Below are positions 1 through 8,478 of a DNA stretch of 64,000 nt, piece by piece. The DNA is from CAVTQY01 sp963736975 (GTDB lineage: Bacteria > Pseudomonadota > Alphaproteobacteria > Acetobacterales > Acetobacteraceae): positions 62,001-126,000 of the forward strand of contig CAVTQY010000002.1 of the NCBI GenBank assembly GCA_963736975.1, read 5' to 3'. Position 1 is the stretch's first letter. Each line of letters starts with the position of its first letter. The notes below the pieces were generated by a model, which saw only the letters and a list, made by a program, of their open reading frames with translations, searched no databases and was not told the origin of the DNA. The translations under genes and the position numbers were made by a program.

Positions 1-939
1 GATGAATGGCATCGGCGACGAATTGGCGAAGTTCAGCAGCGCTGGCGCGGCCTCATTCGCAAAGCGCGACGCGGCATATTTGGAGTGCCGAATGGTAATC
101 TCCTCGAAATCCTCAACGCCCCAGAGATTGCGGTTCTGGCACACGGCCCGGAGATAGAAGCTCGCCATGCCGAGCGTCTTGGCGCCTACCTCGGAGTTCC
201 AGCAGTAGAAGCCGCGGAAGAAGAGATCGGGCGAACCGTCGGGCAAACGACCGGCCTCGATGGGATTGAGGTCATCCATCAGGAACAGGAAGACATCGCG
301 GTCGGAGGCGTGGAGCGTCGTTGTGTCCTGCGCGACATTGATGTGCGGATTGTAGGTGCCGGTCGACCAGTCGAGCACACCCGGCACTTTCCAGCGCGTG
401 TCGCCGGTGCAATTGCCGGCGATGCACTGTACGGCTTCGACCAGCTCGTGATCATAGATGCGCCCGTAATCCGGCCCGGTGACGGCACGCAACTCGATGC
501 GGCCCTCCTCGGTCTCAAGCGTCTTCACCTGCTCGGCGCGATGTGAGCTCAGGCCATATTGCAGATTGATTCCCGCGAGCGTCGCTGGCAGCTGACGAAG
601 ATAGGTTGCAGGTGCCCCAACCAGGCTGGCGAGCTGGCTGAAGCTCCAATGTGTCGGTGCGACCGGCGTCTCCGAGCCCGGCAGGATCAGCGACAGGCGC
701 TCGGCATTGGTGCGGTTCGCCTCGACGTAGATCAGCGCGCTTTCCACCACGCGCGTGCGGCTGTGATCTGCCCGGTTGCGGACGGCCCGGATCAGATCGG
801 ACAGCGATAGATAACGCTCGTCGGCCGGTCGCCGGAACCACTCGGACGACACCCGGCTAACACGATCACCGCGGCTCACGTCAACCTTGTAGCCGCTGGC
901 CATCCCTCGTGGTCCATCAAGCGCAGCAAACTGGTTCAT
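1..939 (-). CDS. DUF932 domain protein (plasmid/phage-like), 3' end outside window
   Basis: Minus-strand frame open from ATG at 939 to the window edge (313 codons seen), so the C-terminus is missing. It matches the second DUF932 gene at 18281-19470 almost residue for residue, with shared stretches such as THWSFxQLASLVGAPAxYL, LRAVTGPDYGRIYDxELV and FYCWNSEVGAKTLGMASF. This family (TIGR03299-like) is common on alphaproteobacterial plasmids and phages beside ParB, DUF2493 and Toprim genes, and its biochemical role is unknown. Unlike the second copy, this one has no frameshift in the part visible. The start is supported by GGAGA ten bases upstream, directly after a structured leader (953-997). 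It lies downstream of parB in the same direction. Family call is firm; function is not. Confidence 0.85.
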   Translation of the reverse strand, partial: MNQFAALDGPRGMASGYKVDVSRGDRVSRVSSEWFRRPADERYLSLSDLIRAVRNRADHSRTRVVESALIYVEANRTNAERLSLILPGSETPVAPTHWSFSQLASLVGAPATYLRQLPATLAGINLQYGLSSHRAEQVKTLETEEGRIELRAVTGPDYGRIYDHELVEAVQCIAGNCTGDTRWKVPGVLDWSTGTYNPHINVAQDTTTLHASDRDVFLFLMDDLNPIEAGRLPDGSPDLFFRGFYCWNSEVGAKTLGMASFYLRAVCQNRNLWGVEDFEEITIRHSKYAASRFANEAAPALLNFANSSPMPFI

Positions 940-952
940 AGACGCGATCTCC

Positions 953-997
953 ACGACGGGCGCCGGAGACCTCTTCCCCAGCCCTCAACCCGTCACG
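953..997 (-). promoter_or_regulatory. Structured 5' leader motif, copy A (before DUF932)
   Basis: On the minus strand a GTGACGGG...CCCGTCGT outer stem encloses an inner hairpin GGGGA-AGAGG-TCTCC, followed directly by the GGAGA ribosome-binding sequence of the DUF932 gene. Two related copies lie at 18171-18215 and 19497-19542. The inner stem changes by compensation among the copies while the AGAGG loop and the GGGTTGA segment stay fixed, which suggests a conserved RNA structure. Confidence 0.6.
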
Positions 998-1096
998 AAG
1001 ACCTCGTCCGAACTCTAACTCTCAACAGGTGAGCAGAGCCCTGTGGCGCTCCAAGACGACAGCCAACGAGATCAAACGTTTGTCGAACGACCGAAA

Positions 1097-2170
1097 CTAC
1101 GATCGTGTTGGAGACTTTCCCTCTCGTTTCCGTTTCGCTCCGCGAGCCCGCGTACCGTCCGCATCGGTCCCCACCTCAAGCTGCTGCAACAGTTCCGCAC
1201 ATGCGTCGAGCAGTTCGCGGTGACCGGCTCGTCCAGGATGCGGCAGTGTTATGGTGATTCCGCGCCCAACACGCACTCCCTTGGCGATGACCGCTCCGCC
1301 CTTGTCTTTCACGTTGCAAATCATTGGGCGGCTCGCCGGCTGGCGTGGACGTGCTGCTGTCAGCAGGCGCTGCACCACACCGGCACTCCCGATGGGCTCG
1401 CTCCCCTCCCCTTTTCGCGTGCGCTGCTCAGCCACCAGTGCCTCGGCTTCCGCAAGCACCGCATCGCGCTGCGCTTCGGCACGAAGCACAGGAGCGAGCT
1501 GCGCCGCGTGGGAGATGCCAATGGCGCTGTTAGCGCCGAAGGCAGCGACGACGATTTGTGGCAATCGAGCAAGCTCCAAATAGCGGCTCAGCCAACTCTT
1601 GGTAACCTGTAGTCGCTCAGCCATGCGTTGCTGGTTGCCGTCGTAGTAGCGCTCCACCGCTCGCGCATAGTCGCGTGCCCGTTCAAGGTCGGTGAGATCG
1701 CGTCGGCTGCGGTTCTCGAGGTCTGCGACACGAAACGCTTCCTCGTCATCGAGTTCGCGCGGCTCGACCAGGAAGCCGAAGCTGGGCTGGCCATGCGCGC
1801 GCAACCAGCTTGCCGTCCAGTGCCGCCGTGCGCCACAGATCACCTCGAAGTCGTGCTCCGCATCTCCCCTGATCCGCCGGACGATTGCCGGCACCTCCTG
1901 TCGTCCATGCGACGTGAAACTTTGGATCAGGTCGGCGCAAGCCGTCTCGTCGAGCGCGGTGTAGTCGCGGTTGTGCCCCTCCCAGATCCGGCAGCGCGCG
2001 GGATCCACCAGTTCGTGTACCCGGCTGACCGACTGGCCCGCCGCGAGCTGCGCCAGACGGTTTTCCCGGCTCTGCAGGATGCTCGTGCGTGGCGGCAGTT
2101 TTGCTAACGGCGCGGCTGGCGCAGCCTCGCTGGCCAACCCCTGCACGAACCCTCGATTCCCCAGCGCCAT
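1097..2170 (-). CDS. parB: ParB-family plasmid partition protein
   Basis: 357 residues. After a variable N-terminus of about 45 residues comes a ParB/Spo0J nuclease-like N domain (about 50-150) with the conserved GARRHWTASWLR stretch (the GxRRxxA box of the family), then a helix-turn-helix region around LERARDYARAVERYYDGNQQ and QRMAERLQVTKSWLSRYLELA. It is the centromere-binding half of a type Ia partition system and should bind parS and work with ParA. It is third in the repA-parA-parB operon, 56 bp downstream of parA; a matching inverted repeat lies in that gap (2206-2223). ATG at 2170 has AGGGA seven bases upstream. Intact; family assignment is firm. Confidence 0.9.
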   Translation of the reverse strand: MALGNRGFVQGLASEAAPAAPLAKLPPRTSILQSRENRLAQLAAGQSVSRVHELVDPARCRIWEGHNRDYTALDETACADLIQSFTSHGRQEVPAIVRRIRGDAEHDFEVICGARRHWTASWLRAHGQPSFGFLVEPRELDDEEAFRVADLENRSRRDLTDLERARDYARAVERYYDGNQQRMAERLQVTKSWLSRYLELARLPQIVVAAFGANSAIGISHAAQLAPVLRAEAQRDAVLAEAEALVAEQRTRKGEGSEPIGSAGVVQRLLTAARPRQPASRPMICNVKDKGGAVIAKGVRVGRGITITLPHPGRAGHRELLDACAELLQQLEVGTDADGTRARGAKRKREGKSPTRS

Positions 2171-2205
2171 CGAAAATTCCCTGTATTATCAGTTTATTAT
2201 GGCGA

Positions 2206-2223
2206 AGTTGCAGCCCTGCAACT
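2206..2223. promoter_or_regulatory. Putative parS partition site 1 (parA-parB gap)
   Basis: Perfect inverted repeat AGTTGCAG-CC-CTGCAACT in the gap between parA and parB. The same arms, extended to 11 bp, occur upstream of repA at 5049-5072. Placement on both sides of a rep-par operon is typical of ParB-bound centromere sites; binding is inferred, not shown. Confidence 0.6.
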
Positions 2224-2226
2224 CAC

Positions 2227-3435
2227 TCATAGCACCCCTTCCCTGCGTAATCGGTCACGGTGGCTTGGCCAGGTCAGCCGAATTTGCGTCTCGATCTCGG
2301 CATTGGCGCCGTTCAGGAAGAGCATGCAGCGTTGATAGGTCTCTCGCGAGGTCACCGGCTGCTCGAGCTCATAGACCGTCATCAGTCGCGCTGAGGCGTT
2401 GTCGATCTCGGCGCTGTCCTTGACGACGGTCCGCAGCAAGGTGTCGCCGAACAGGCTTCGCATCAGGACGAGCAGCTCCTTCTGCATAGATTTCTGCTCG
2501 TCTGCCCTTGTCGCGACGAAGCGCATCCAGGAGAAATCGACCGGAAAATGCCGCTCTTCGAGGATCTGCAGGGTTTCATAGAGCATGGCGAGGAAGGTAG
2601 TGGTCGACGTGAAGTCCACGACCGTCGGGGGCATCGGCACCAGCAGCGCGTTCGAGGCCCGCATTACCGAGAGCGAGATCGTACCAAGTGCCGGCGGCGG
2701 ATCGAGGATGATCACATCGAAGAAATCCGCGATCGAGGCCACGCCCTCTGCGAGCCGGTTGAGGAGTTGCGCCTCATCGCGGGCCACCCGCGCCGCAAGC
2801 TCGTATTCCGAGGAGTAGAGTTTGAGGTTGGCCGGGATCAGGTAAAGTCCATCCCAATGCGTAGGCCGCACCGCATACTCGAGGCTCGTCGTCTCGGGAT
2901 TGCGGAAGAACGGGTAGAGCGTCTCCTCCTCCTTGATATCGAGGTCTGGCACATAGCCGAACAATGCGGTGGACGAGCCCTGGCTGTCGCAATCGATGAG
3001 GCAGACCCGATAGCCTCTGATGGCAAGGTATTGCGCGAGATGCGCCGAGACAGTGGACTTCCCTACCCCGCCTTTGAAGTTCTGCACCGCGATCACAGCG
3101 ACTGGATCCCCGTCGACGCGCCACGGCCTTGTCCCGAACACTTCCCGCATCCGATTGATCTCAGCGAGCGTGTAGCCGATCCGTCGTCCCGACGAGGTGC
3201 GCGGCACCAGCGGCAGCCGTCCGTCCTTTTCCGCTTCGCGAATGGCGGCGCTGGTCCGGCCGATCAGCTCGGCGACACGGGTGATCGGAAACCGAGGCGC
3301 TTGCCGGGCTGCGCCTGCAGCGGCGGAATTGCCGCGCAGCGTTGCTATCACTCGCATTGAGCGGCCGTAAAGGTCGCCGATTGCTTGCACCATGGGCAAA
3401 TCGGCGGGAAGCACGGCGAGCTCTTGATCGGTCAT
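2227..3435 (-). CDS. parA: ParA-family partition ATPase
   Basis: 402 residues. N-terminal part of about 115 residues contains a MerR-like helix-turn-helix (PITRVAELIGRTSAAIREAEKDGRL...GRRIGYTLAEINRMR), as in type Ia ParA/SopA/RepA proteins that repress their own operon. It is followed by the deviant Walker A motif NFKGGVGKST, LIDCDSQGS and the Walker B-type VIILDPPPALG. The ATPase moves ParB-parS complexes on the nucleoid. Its ATG overlaps the repA stop codon (ATGA at 3432-3435), which indicates translational coupling. Intact and full length for the family. Confidence 0.93.
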   Translation of the reverse strand: MTDQELAVLPADLPMVQAIGDLYGRSMRVIATLRGNSAAAGAARQAPRFPITRVAELIGRTSAAIREAEKDGRLPLVPRTSSGRRIGYTLAEINRMREVFGTRPWRVDGDPVAVIAVQNFKGGVGKSTVSAHLAQYLAIRGYRVCLIDCDSQGSSTALFGYVPDLDIKEEETLYPFFRNPETTSLEYAVRPTHWDGLYLIPANLKLYSSEYELAARVARDEAQLLNRLAEGVASIADFFDVIILDPPPALGTISLSVMRASNALLVPMPPTVVDFTSTTTFLAMLYETLQILEERHFPVDFSWMRFVATRADEQKSMQKELLVLMRSLFGDTLLRTVVKDSAEIDNASARLMTVYELEQPVTSRETYQRCMLFLNGANAEIETQIRLTWPSHRDRLRREGVL

Positions 3436-4721
3436 GCTTGGTTCCGAAAGACGATCTCGACAGGCGCTCCGAGGCCGATGCTTTCGGCCGCTCGGCGGAG
3501 CGGAAGGGCGAAATGCGCGCGAAGATGGCTTGCGACGAAGCTCGACGATGCCAGCAGCACCGGCTGTCCGCCGTCGAACACCAATCGGGTAGAGCGGAAC
3601 CAGCTTCGGAAATCCGCCGGCGTGATCAGGCGCTGTAATGCGGCTAGGAACCGCGCCTCGTCGGTCTCGACCGGGCCTGGCGAGGAAACCTCCGCCGGCG
3701 TACCGTTCGCATCGGTTGGTGGTGCCAGGATCTTGAGCGATGCCCCTGGGATCAGCTTCTGCTGCAGCGGTGCGGGAGAGGGGTAGAGCCGAATTATGGT
3801 TGTGTCGAAGTCTGCCCTTGCTTCGGGATAGACCCCGGAAACCAGCCGCTCCCAGGCGTCCCGGATGGTCTGACGGAACTTTCGGATGTTCTTCCCATCA
3901 TTGCCAAAATGCACCGCCAGCTGTTGCCAGCTCAGCGTCGCCGCCCGCTTTGCGCCGATGCGTGGCAGCCGGTAGGCTAGCCAAGTGTAGAGGTCGAGCG
4001 CGGTCGCGAAATCACGCAGCTGGCGGATAGCAACCTCGTTGAGCGGCACCGCATGCTCACGCAAATGCTCGAAAAACGGCTCGGTCAGCTGCATTTCGCG
4101 CAGAAAGGCTCCGTTCGCGCCCTCCTGCCCCACGTATTGGTTGGTGAGCTTGATCTCCTGGATCCCGAACTCGCGCGTGCCGCCCTCAATCTCACCGTCC
4201 CACCGGATCATCCATTCGCAAGCAAGCAGCCGGTCAAGCTGGTCGCGGATCAGGGTGGCTGAGCCGCGTGGTCCGTAGCTGATCGTCTGGTAGCCAAGCC
4301 GGCGCATCCATTCGGTGAAGGTCTTTCCAAGCACGATCTGCCGCGAGCGGGTGCGGACAGCCTCGGTCATGACGTGGATCAGAATGATGCGGGGCAGGGA
4401 GCCAAATGGTACGCCGAGACTGCGCAGGCGTTGCTGACCATCAACCAACTCAACTCTGGGCTTCGGGTTGATCACAAGGGTGTATTGCCCATCTTGCCGA
4501 ATGATTGGCACATGCTCGTCGGGAGGCCGGCGCACCGGTAGGGACATTGCGCACAGCGCCGAATGCAGGAAATTTGGGGTCGGCGCCTCTGTTGCCACCG
4601 CGCTCACGCGGGCAAACAGGTCGGGTTGCCCTGCCAGCCGTGCGGCATCTGAGGCAGCCTGCGGTCCCTTCTCGACCAGGGCCAAATGAACTTGTTGTCC
4701 GAGAGCGGAGCGAAATGCCAC
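3432..4721 (-). CDS. repA: Plasmid replication initiator, RepA (RepA_C family)
   Basis: About 429 residues from the GTG at 4721, which has GAGG nine bases upstream; the frame also opens at a TTG (4742) without a good ribosome-binding site. Recognisable RepA_C-type segments include NPKPRVELVDGQQRLRSLGVPFGSLPRIIL, LGKTFTEWMRRLGYQT and ATSLSW-like AATLSWQQLAVHFG. Proteins of this family start replication of low-copy alphaproteobacterial plasmids by binding iterons. First gene of the repA-parA-parB operon. Directly upstream lie one inverted and five direct 16-bp iterons (4842-5041), the expected target. Family call by recognition of the sequence; no domain search was run. Confidence 0.8.
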   Translation of the reverse strand: MAFRSALGQQVHLALVEKGPQAASDAARLAGQPDLFARVSAVATEAPTPNFLHSALCAMSLPVRRPPDEHVPIIRQDGQYTLVINPKPRVELVDGQQRLRSLGVPFGSLPRIILIHVMTEAVRTRSRQIVLGKTFTEWMRRLGYQTISYGPRGSATLIRDQLDRLLACEWMIRWDGEIEGGTREFGIQEIKLTNQYVGQEGANGAFLREMQLTEPFFEHLREHAVPLNEVAIRQLRDFATALDLYTWLAYRLPRIGAKRAATLSWQQLAVHFGNDGKNIRKFRQTIRDAWERLVSGVYPEARADFDTTIIRLYPSPAPLQQKLIPGASLKILAPPTDANGTPAEVSSPGPVETDEARFLAALQRLITPADFRSWFRSTRLVFDGGQPVLLASSSFVASHLRAHFALPLRRAAESIGLGAPVEIVFRNQA

Positions 4722-4841
4722 GGTGCGAGACCTCACGTGCAACTCGAACTTCGAGAGATACTCGATTGACTAGCACAACAGGAGCACACAGCCAATCACT
4801 TGTGCAAATCCGCGTATTCTGCCTCCAAAAGCAAAAGCCGA

Positions 4842-5041
4842 CCGATGCCACCCGTACATTGGCCACTGCTGCTTGCGGTTACGCCTGAGGGGACTCTCTA
4901 AGGTGAGGACTATAGGAGACGTACCGACTTCATCGGGCCTTTCGCGGAGTCGTGTACCACCAGCATCGTGGTGAATCCGTTCCTGCGTACTCCTGGCATC
5001 GGCGCGCCGTACGTCTGTCATCGCCGTACCGATATCATCGG
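4842..5041. other. Iteron array, putative vegetative origin (oriV)
   Basis: Six 16-bp repeats of the form GTAC-N6-CATCG-N. Direct copies start at 4921, 4954, 4987, 5009 and 5026, with steps of 33, 33, 22 and 17 bp, the first three being whole helical turns. One inverted copy sits at 4842-4857, nearest the repA start, where an initiator could repress its own gene. GTAC and CATCG are invariant in all six. No DnaA box or AT-rich block was clearly seen. Confidence 0.75.
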
Positions 5042-5048
5042 TCCAGAT

Positions 5049-5072
5049 CGGAGTTGCAGCTCTGCAACTCCG
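5049..5072. promoter_or_regulatory. Putative parS partition site 2 (beside the iterons)
   Basis: Perfect inverted repeat with 11-bp arms (CGGAGTTGCAG and CTGCAACTCCG) around a CT centre, 8 bp beyond the last iteron. The inner 8 bp of each arm equal the repeat at 2206-2223. Confidence 0.6.
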
Positions 5073-5122
5073 TCGGAGAGCACCGAGGACAAAAGCATTT
5101 TGGACAGTGAGCCTGCAGGGGA

Positions 5123-5443
5123 CTAGTCCGGGAGGTCCAGCAAACTCGCGAGAATCGGGGGTAGGTCGCGCCTCATGTGGAGCACGCGCAGGACCAGAGG
5201 CGGTTTGTGCGCCGCATTGTAGACGATCAGGTAGGGAAACCCTGTAACGCGCCAGAAGCGATAGGGCGGAGGTGCTAGATCCGGGCGTAGATGCCCGACC
5301 AGCGGGCGTTCCACGATTCGGCGCATGGCGCGGAGAGCGGCTTCGCGCAGCGCATCCGCGGCGAACTCGTTGTCGCGGGCGAGGTCGGCGACGGCTTGAA
5401 AGAGGTCGGTAGCAGCGGATGGCGCCAGAAAGTCAGGGGTCAC
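5123..5443 (-). CDS. ParE/RelE-superfamily toxin (module 1)
   Basis: 106 residues. The C-terminal half has the ParE pattern: PLVGHLRPDLAPPPYRFWRVTGFPYLIVYN followed by LVLRVLHMRRDLPPIL. ParE-type toxins usually poison DNA gyrase, but the exact target cannot be read from the sequence. The ATG overlaps the antitoxin stop by four bases (5440-5443). Related toxins are at 10972-11301 and, broken, at 23128-23459. Lies just outside the origin region and probably acts as a plasmid addiction module. Confidence 0.8.
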   Translation of the reverse strand: MTPDFLAPSAATDLFQAVADLARDNEFAADALREAALRAMRRIVERPLVGHLRPDLAPPPYRFWRVTGFPYLIVYNAAHKPPLVLRVLHMRRDLPPILASLLDLPD

Positions 5444-5697
5444 TGGCCTCGATTGGTCGCATCATGGATGGCCTGCCGCATCCCGGCATCTACTTGCTCG
5501 AGGGAAAGGCACCCTGCACGATTTGCGTCCGCCTCGGCTTCCTGCAGGGACGCGATAAAATGCGCGCGTGCTTCCTCCTGGCGCTGCAGCAGCTCCATGC
5601 CAGCGGCTACGACGGCCGAGATGTTTCGGAAGCGACCGTCAGCCACGGCCTCAACAGCGAACCTCTCCAATTCGGGCGGAAGGGTCACGATCTCCAT
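5440..5697 (-). CDS. ParD-like antitoxin (module 1)
   Basis: 85 residues from ATG 5697 (MEIVTLPPELERFAVEAVADGRF...), with a predicted ribbon-helix-helix N-terminus and an acidic helical tail typical of ParD/CopG antitoxins. The longer reading back to 5763 would cross the promoter. The -10 box TATAAT (5704-5709) ends six bases before the ATG, so the message is probably leaderless. Homologous to the antitoxins at 11298 and 23456. Confidence 0.8.
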   Translation of the reverse strand: MEIVTLPPELERFAVEAVADGRFRNISAVVAAGMELLQRQEEARAHFIASLQEAEADANRAGCLSLEQVDAGMRQAIHDATNRGQ

Positions 5698-5703
5698 GGG
5701 TGG

Positions 5704-5731
5704 ATTATAGGCAGAGGATGGGCCTCCGGAA
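5704..5731 (-). promoter_or_regulatory. Promoter of TA module 1 (leaderless)
   Basis: Minus-strand TTCCGG, 16-bp spacer, TATAAT, then only six bases to the antitoxin ATG. The same spacing is found at modules 2 and 3. Confidence 0.6.
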
Positions 5732-5927
5732 AGGAGAACCGGTGCGGACAAGGCTGCGGGCACGCGTACCCAGGGTCAGGGCGCTACGTTTTAGGCTCTT
5801 GTCGGGTAAACTTCCGGTCGGCGAGCCGCGCGGACTGAACAGTTCGCTGCCCGCCGAATGACTGGCCGCGGTGGGAGTTGGGGAGGGCGGCTCGTCCGCA
5901 CGCGTGAGATTCGGCGACCAGACACCT

Positions 5928-6900
5928 AGAGCATGGTGACTTTAGCTTGAACGATATCCTGAGTTGCTGAAGTAGTTGGCGCATTCGGCGGAAGTGAAGC
6001 TGTTGAGCAGATCGCCGACGGCCCTGGTGACGGTGTCGCGGCTGCGAGCGGCGACGTTGCGGAGCAGATGCTTGCGCTTGGCGAAGACCTGTTCGATGGG
6101 GTTCAGGTCGGGTGAGTATCGCGGCAGAAAGATCAGCTTGGCGCCAACTCGCTGAATGGCGGCCCGGATGGCGTGGCCTTTGTGGCTGCCCAGGTTGTCG
6201 GATGACGATGTCGCCTGGGCCGAGGGTTGGCACGAGTTCCTGCTCGACATAGGTGCGGAAACTCGCGCCATTGACCGGACCGTCGAGCAGCCACGGCGCG
6301 TCGATCCGGTCGACCCGCAAAGCGGCGATGAATGTCATCGTGTTCCAGTGCCCCCAGGGCACCTTGGCGAGCAGCCGGGCACCGCGCGGCCCCCAGCCGC
6401 GCAGCGGCGCCATGTTGGTCTTGGTCCCGTTGATCTCCTTCGGAGCTCAACCATCGATGAAGACCAGGCGCGTCGGATCGATCCGATGCTGACGGGCCTG
6501 CCATTGCGCGCGGCGCCGGGCAATGTCGGGCCGGTCGCGCTCGGCGGCGACGAGCGGTTTTTTTGAAGCTGAGCCCTTCGTCATGCACAAACCGCCAAAC
6601 CGAGCGGCGGTCCACCTTGAGGCCCCGCTCGGCCAGTTCCAGCACCAGGCCGCGCAGCGTGAAGTGCCGGTCAGTGCACCGTTCCAGCAACCAGAGCCGA
6701 TGCGCACCGATCAGCCGCCGAGGCTTGTGTCCACCCATTTGTCCCGGGGCCGCGCTGCCGGTCTGCCGATATCGCTGCTCCCACCGGACTGCCGTGCTCA
6801 CCGCCACGCCGAAGCGAGCCGCCGCGGCGTTCGCCGACATCCCGCCCATGATTGCCGCCATGACCCGCTGACGCAGGTCCATCGAGGAGGCTCGTGCCAT
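5928..6900 (-). pseudogene. Degenerate IS630-family element with frameshifted transposase
   Basis: Transposase reading from ATG 6900 (MARASSMDLRQRVMAAIMGG) to the stop at 5942. The N-terminal helix-turn-helix half is open to the A-run near 6558 (seen as t-run on plus), where IS630-type elements commonly shift frame. The catalytic half then continues in other frames: LVFIDG, PWGHWNTMTFIAALR, DNLGSHKGHAIRAAI and YSPDLNPIEQVFAK, giving the DDE residues. At least two further frame changes (near 6447 and 6190) make it non-functional as read. The left end shows a CTAGAGCA-type tip at 5927-5934, like the element at 52509. No matching right tip was found beyond 6900. Confidence 0.75.
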
Positions 6901-7176
6901 GCATGCTGGCCCCCACGCCCAGCCCGCATGTTGAATCGGACTTCCGCCGATTCGGGAATCCCCTTCCAATTCGACCCGAAGACAACCCGCCCTAGGAGCT
7001 GGGTTTCGGAGTTCCCGGCTGACAACGCCGTGGACGAGCCCCGAGTGAGACCTCGCTCGTGAAAGAAGGGCATCACTGGTCATTGGGTTGTGTGGGACCG
7101 GATGTCCGGCCTCTACGGGTTCGCTACGCCGCGCGGCTCCCACGCTCTCCTGACCGAGGCTCGCGACCATTGCGCC
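6901..7176. other. Non-coding stretch, nothing recognised
   Basis: 276 bases between the IS630 remnant and the integrase stop. No credible gene, repeat or terminal repeat was seen; it may contain debris from the missing right end of the IS. Confidence 0.4.
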
Positions 7177-8391
7177 CTACAGGAGGTCGCGGAGCGGATG
7201 GGCGTCGAACAGGTTCCCGAATTCGAGGTATTCGCCGAGGACGTCGAAGCTTTTGTGGCGGCCGAGGCGCTTGAGCTGGGCGGCGTGGGCGCCGGCCTGC
7301 ATGCCGGTGCTGAGGGCGCCTCGCTTGAGGCTGTGGCCGCCGAATTCCTCTGCCGGGAAGCCGGCATTCGCTGCCCGAAGCTGAATGATGCGGGCGATCG
7401 AGCGCGGCGTCAGGGCGGCAAAGCCGATGACCGGCGGGGGAGGGGGGTCGGCGGCGGCCCGTGGCGGCGCCCAGAGGCGGCGGAAGACCGGCCCGTCGGT
7501 GATCGCGGCGGCCGCGAGCCAGCGCGTCAGCGCCCGCACCGGGCAGAGTTCTGTTTTCCCGTAGGGCAGGGGGACCAGGACCGGGTCGGTCTGCGCGCCC
7601 TTGCTGCGCGTGAGCGTCAGCTCGAAGCCCTGGTCGGTGCGGGCGAGGTCGGTGACGAGGATGGCGGCAAGCTCGGAGCGGCGGAGCGCCCCGGCGAAGC
7701 CGACCAGCAGCAGCGCGCGGTCGCGGAGGCCGCGGAGATCGTCGGGGATCGGCGCCAGCAGCTCGCGCAGTAGGGTGAGGGTGGCGGCGCGCTTTTTCCG
7801 CGGGTTGGGGGCGTCGCGGCGGATGCCGGCCAGGGTCTCGGCGACGGCCGCGCTATCGGTGGGGGAGGGGAGGCCGGCAGATCGGTGCAGGAAGCGGAGC
7901 GCGGCGGCGCGCAGGCGGAGGGTGTTGCCGGCCTGGCCCTGGTCGCGGCCGGCGGCGAGGAAGGCGGCGACATCCCGGCTGGCGGCGGGGAGGGGGGAGA
8001 GGCCGTGCTGGTCGCACCAGGCGCACCAGGCGCGGACGGCCGCGCGGTAGGCGGTGCGCGTGTTTTCTGCCTTGGCGCGGCTGCGGTAGACACGGGCGGA
8101 TGCGTGGGCGGCGGCGAGGGTGCCGTCATTCTCTGGCTTGTCGGCGGCCGCCATGGCGTCGAACCAGCTTGCGACCGCGCGCGGCGGGCCGCCGACCGGC
8201 GCCGCGGACCCCGCGGACACCACGTCATCGGGGCCGGGGAGGGGGACCGGGGTCGCATCGGATGGCGGCAGGTTGTTCAAGCGGCGATTCTCCCCGGTGC
8301 GGGCGGGCTTTGAGCCAGGTTCCGGCGGTGAATTTAGGCTGCGTTTGTATGTCCCACAAGCTATCTTATCGGACATGCGTCTTCTTACCAC
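7177..8391 (-). CDS. Tyrosine recombinase (site-specific integrase)
   Basis: Up to 404 residues from GTG 8391; a later start is likely because the first codons lie inside a dif-like site (8349-8376). A SAM-like core-binding domain (about 95-190: ENTRTAYRAAVRAWCAWC...) precedes the catalytic domain with LLLVGFAGALRRSELAAI (first Arg), GGHSLKRGALS (H-x-x-R motif in the form HSLKRG), LGRHKSFDVLGEYLEFG (second His and the nucleophilic Tyr). All catalytic residues seem present, so it should be active. It is divergent from the three-gene operon beginning at 8479. Could serve dimer resolution or integration of the plasmid or of a cassette. Confidence 0.88.
   Translation of the reverse strand: MVRRRMSDKIACGTYKRSLNSPPEPGSKPARTGENRRLNNLPPSDATPVPLPGPDDVVSAGSAAPVGGPPRAVASWFDAMAAADKPENDGTLAAAHASARVYRSRAKAENTRTAYRAAVRAWCAWCDQHGLSPLPAASRDVAAFLAAGRDQGQAGNTLRLRAAALRFLHRSAGLPSPTDSAAVAETLAGIRRDAPNPRKKRAATLTLLRELLAPIPDDLRGLRDRALLLVGFAGALRRSELAAILVTDLARTDQGFELTLTRSKGAQTDPVLVPLPYGKTELCPVRALTRWLAAAAITDGPVFRRLWAPPRAAADPPPPPVIGFAALTPRSIARIIQLRAANAGFPAEEFGGHSLKRGALSTGMQAGAHAAQLKRLGRHKSFDVLGEYLEFGNLFDAHPLRDLL
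8349..8376. other. dif-like tyrosine recombinase site (11-6-11)
   Basis: Arms ATGTCCCACAA and TTATCGGACAT surround the 6-bp centre GCTATC. The arms match as inverted repeats at 8 of 11 positions. The 28-bp layout and the TTAT start of the right arm resemble XerC/XerD dif sites. It overlaps the 5' end of the divergent integrase gene, a normal place for the recombinase's own crossover site. Function is inferred. Confidence 0.5.
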
Positions 8392-8478
8392 GCCTTAGTC
8401 GCAGTTGCCGCAAATCGCGAAAGGCTCGTAAGCTCTGCGGAATCCGGTCGTCGCCGACCGGCATGGCAGAGAGGTTTC

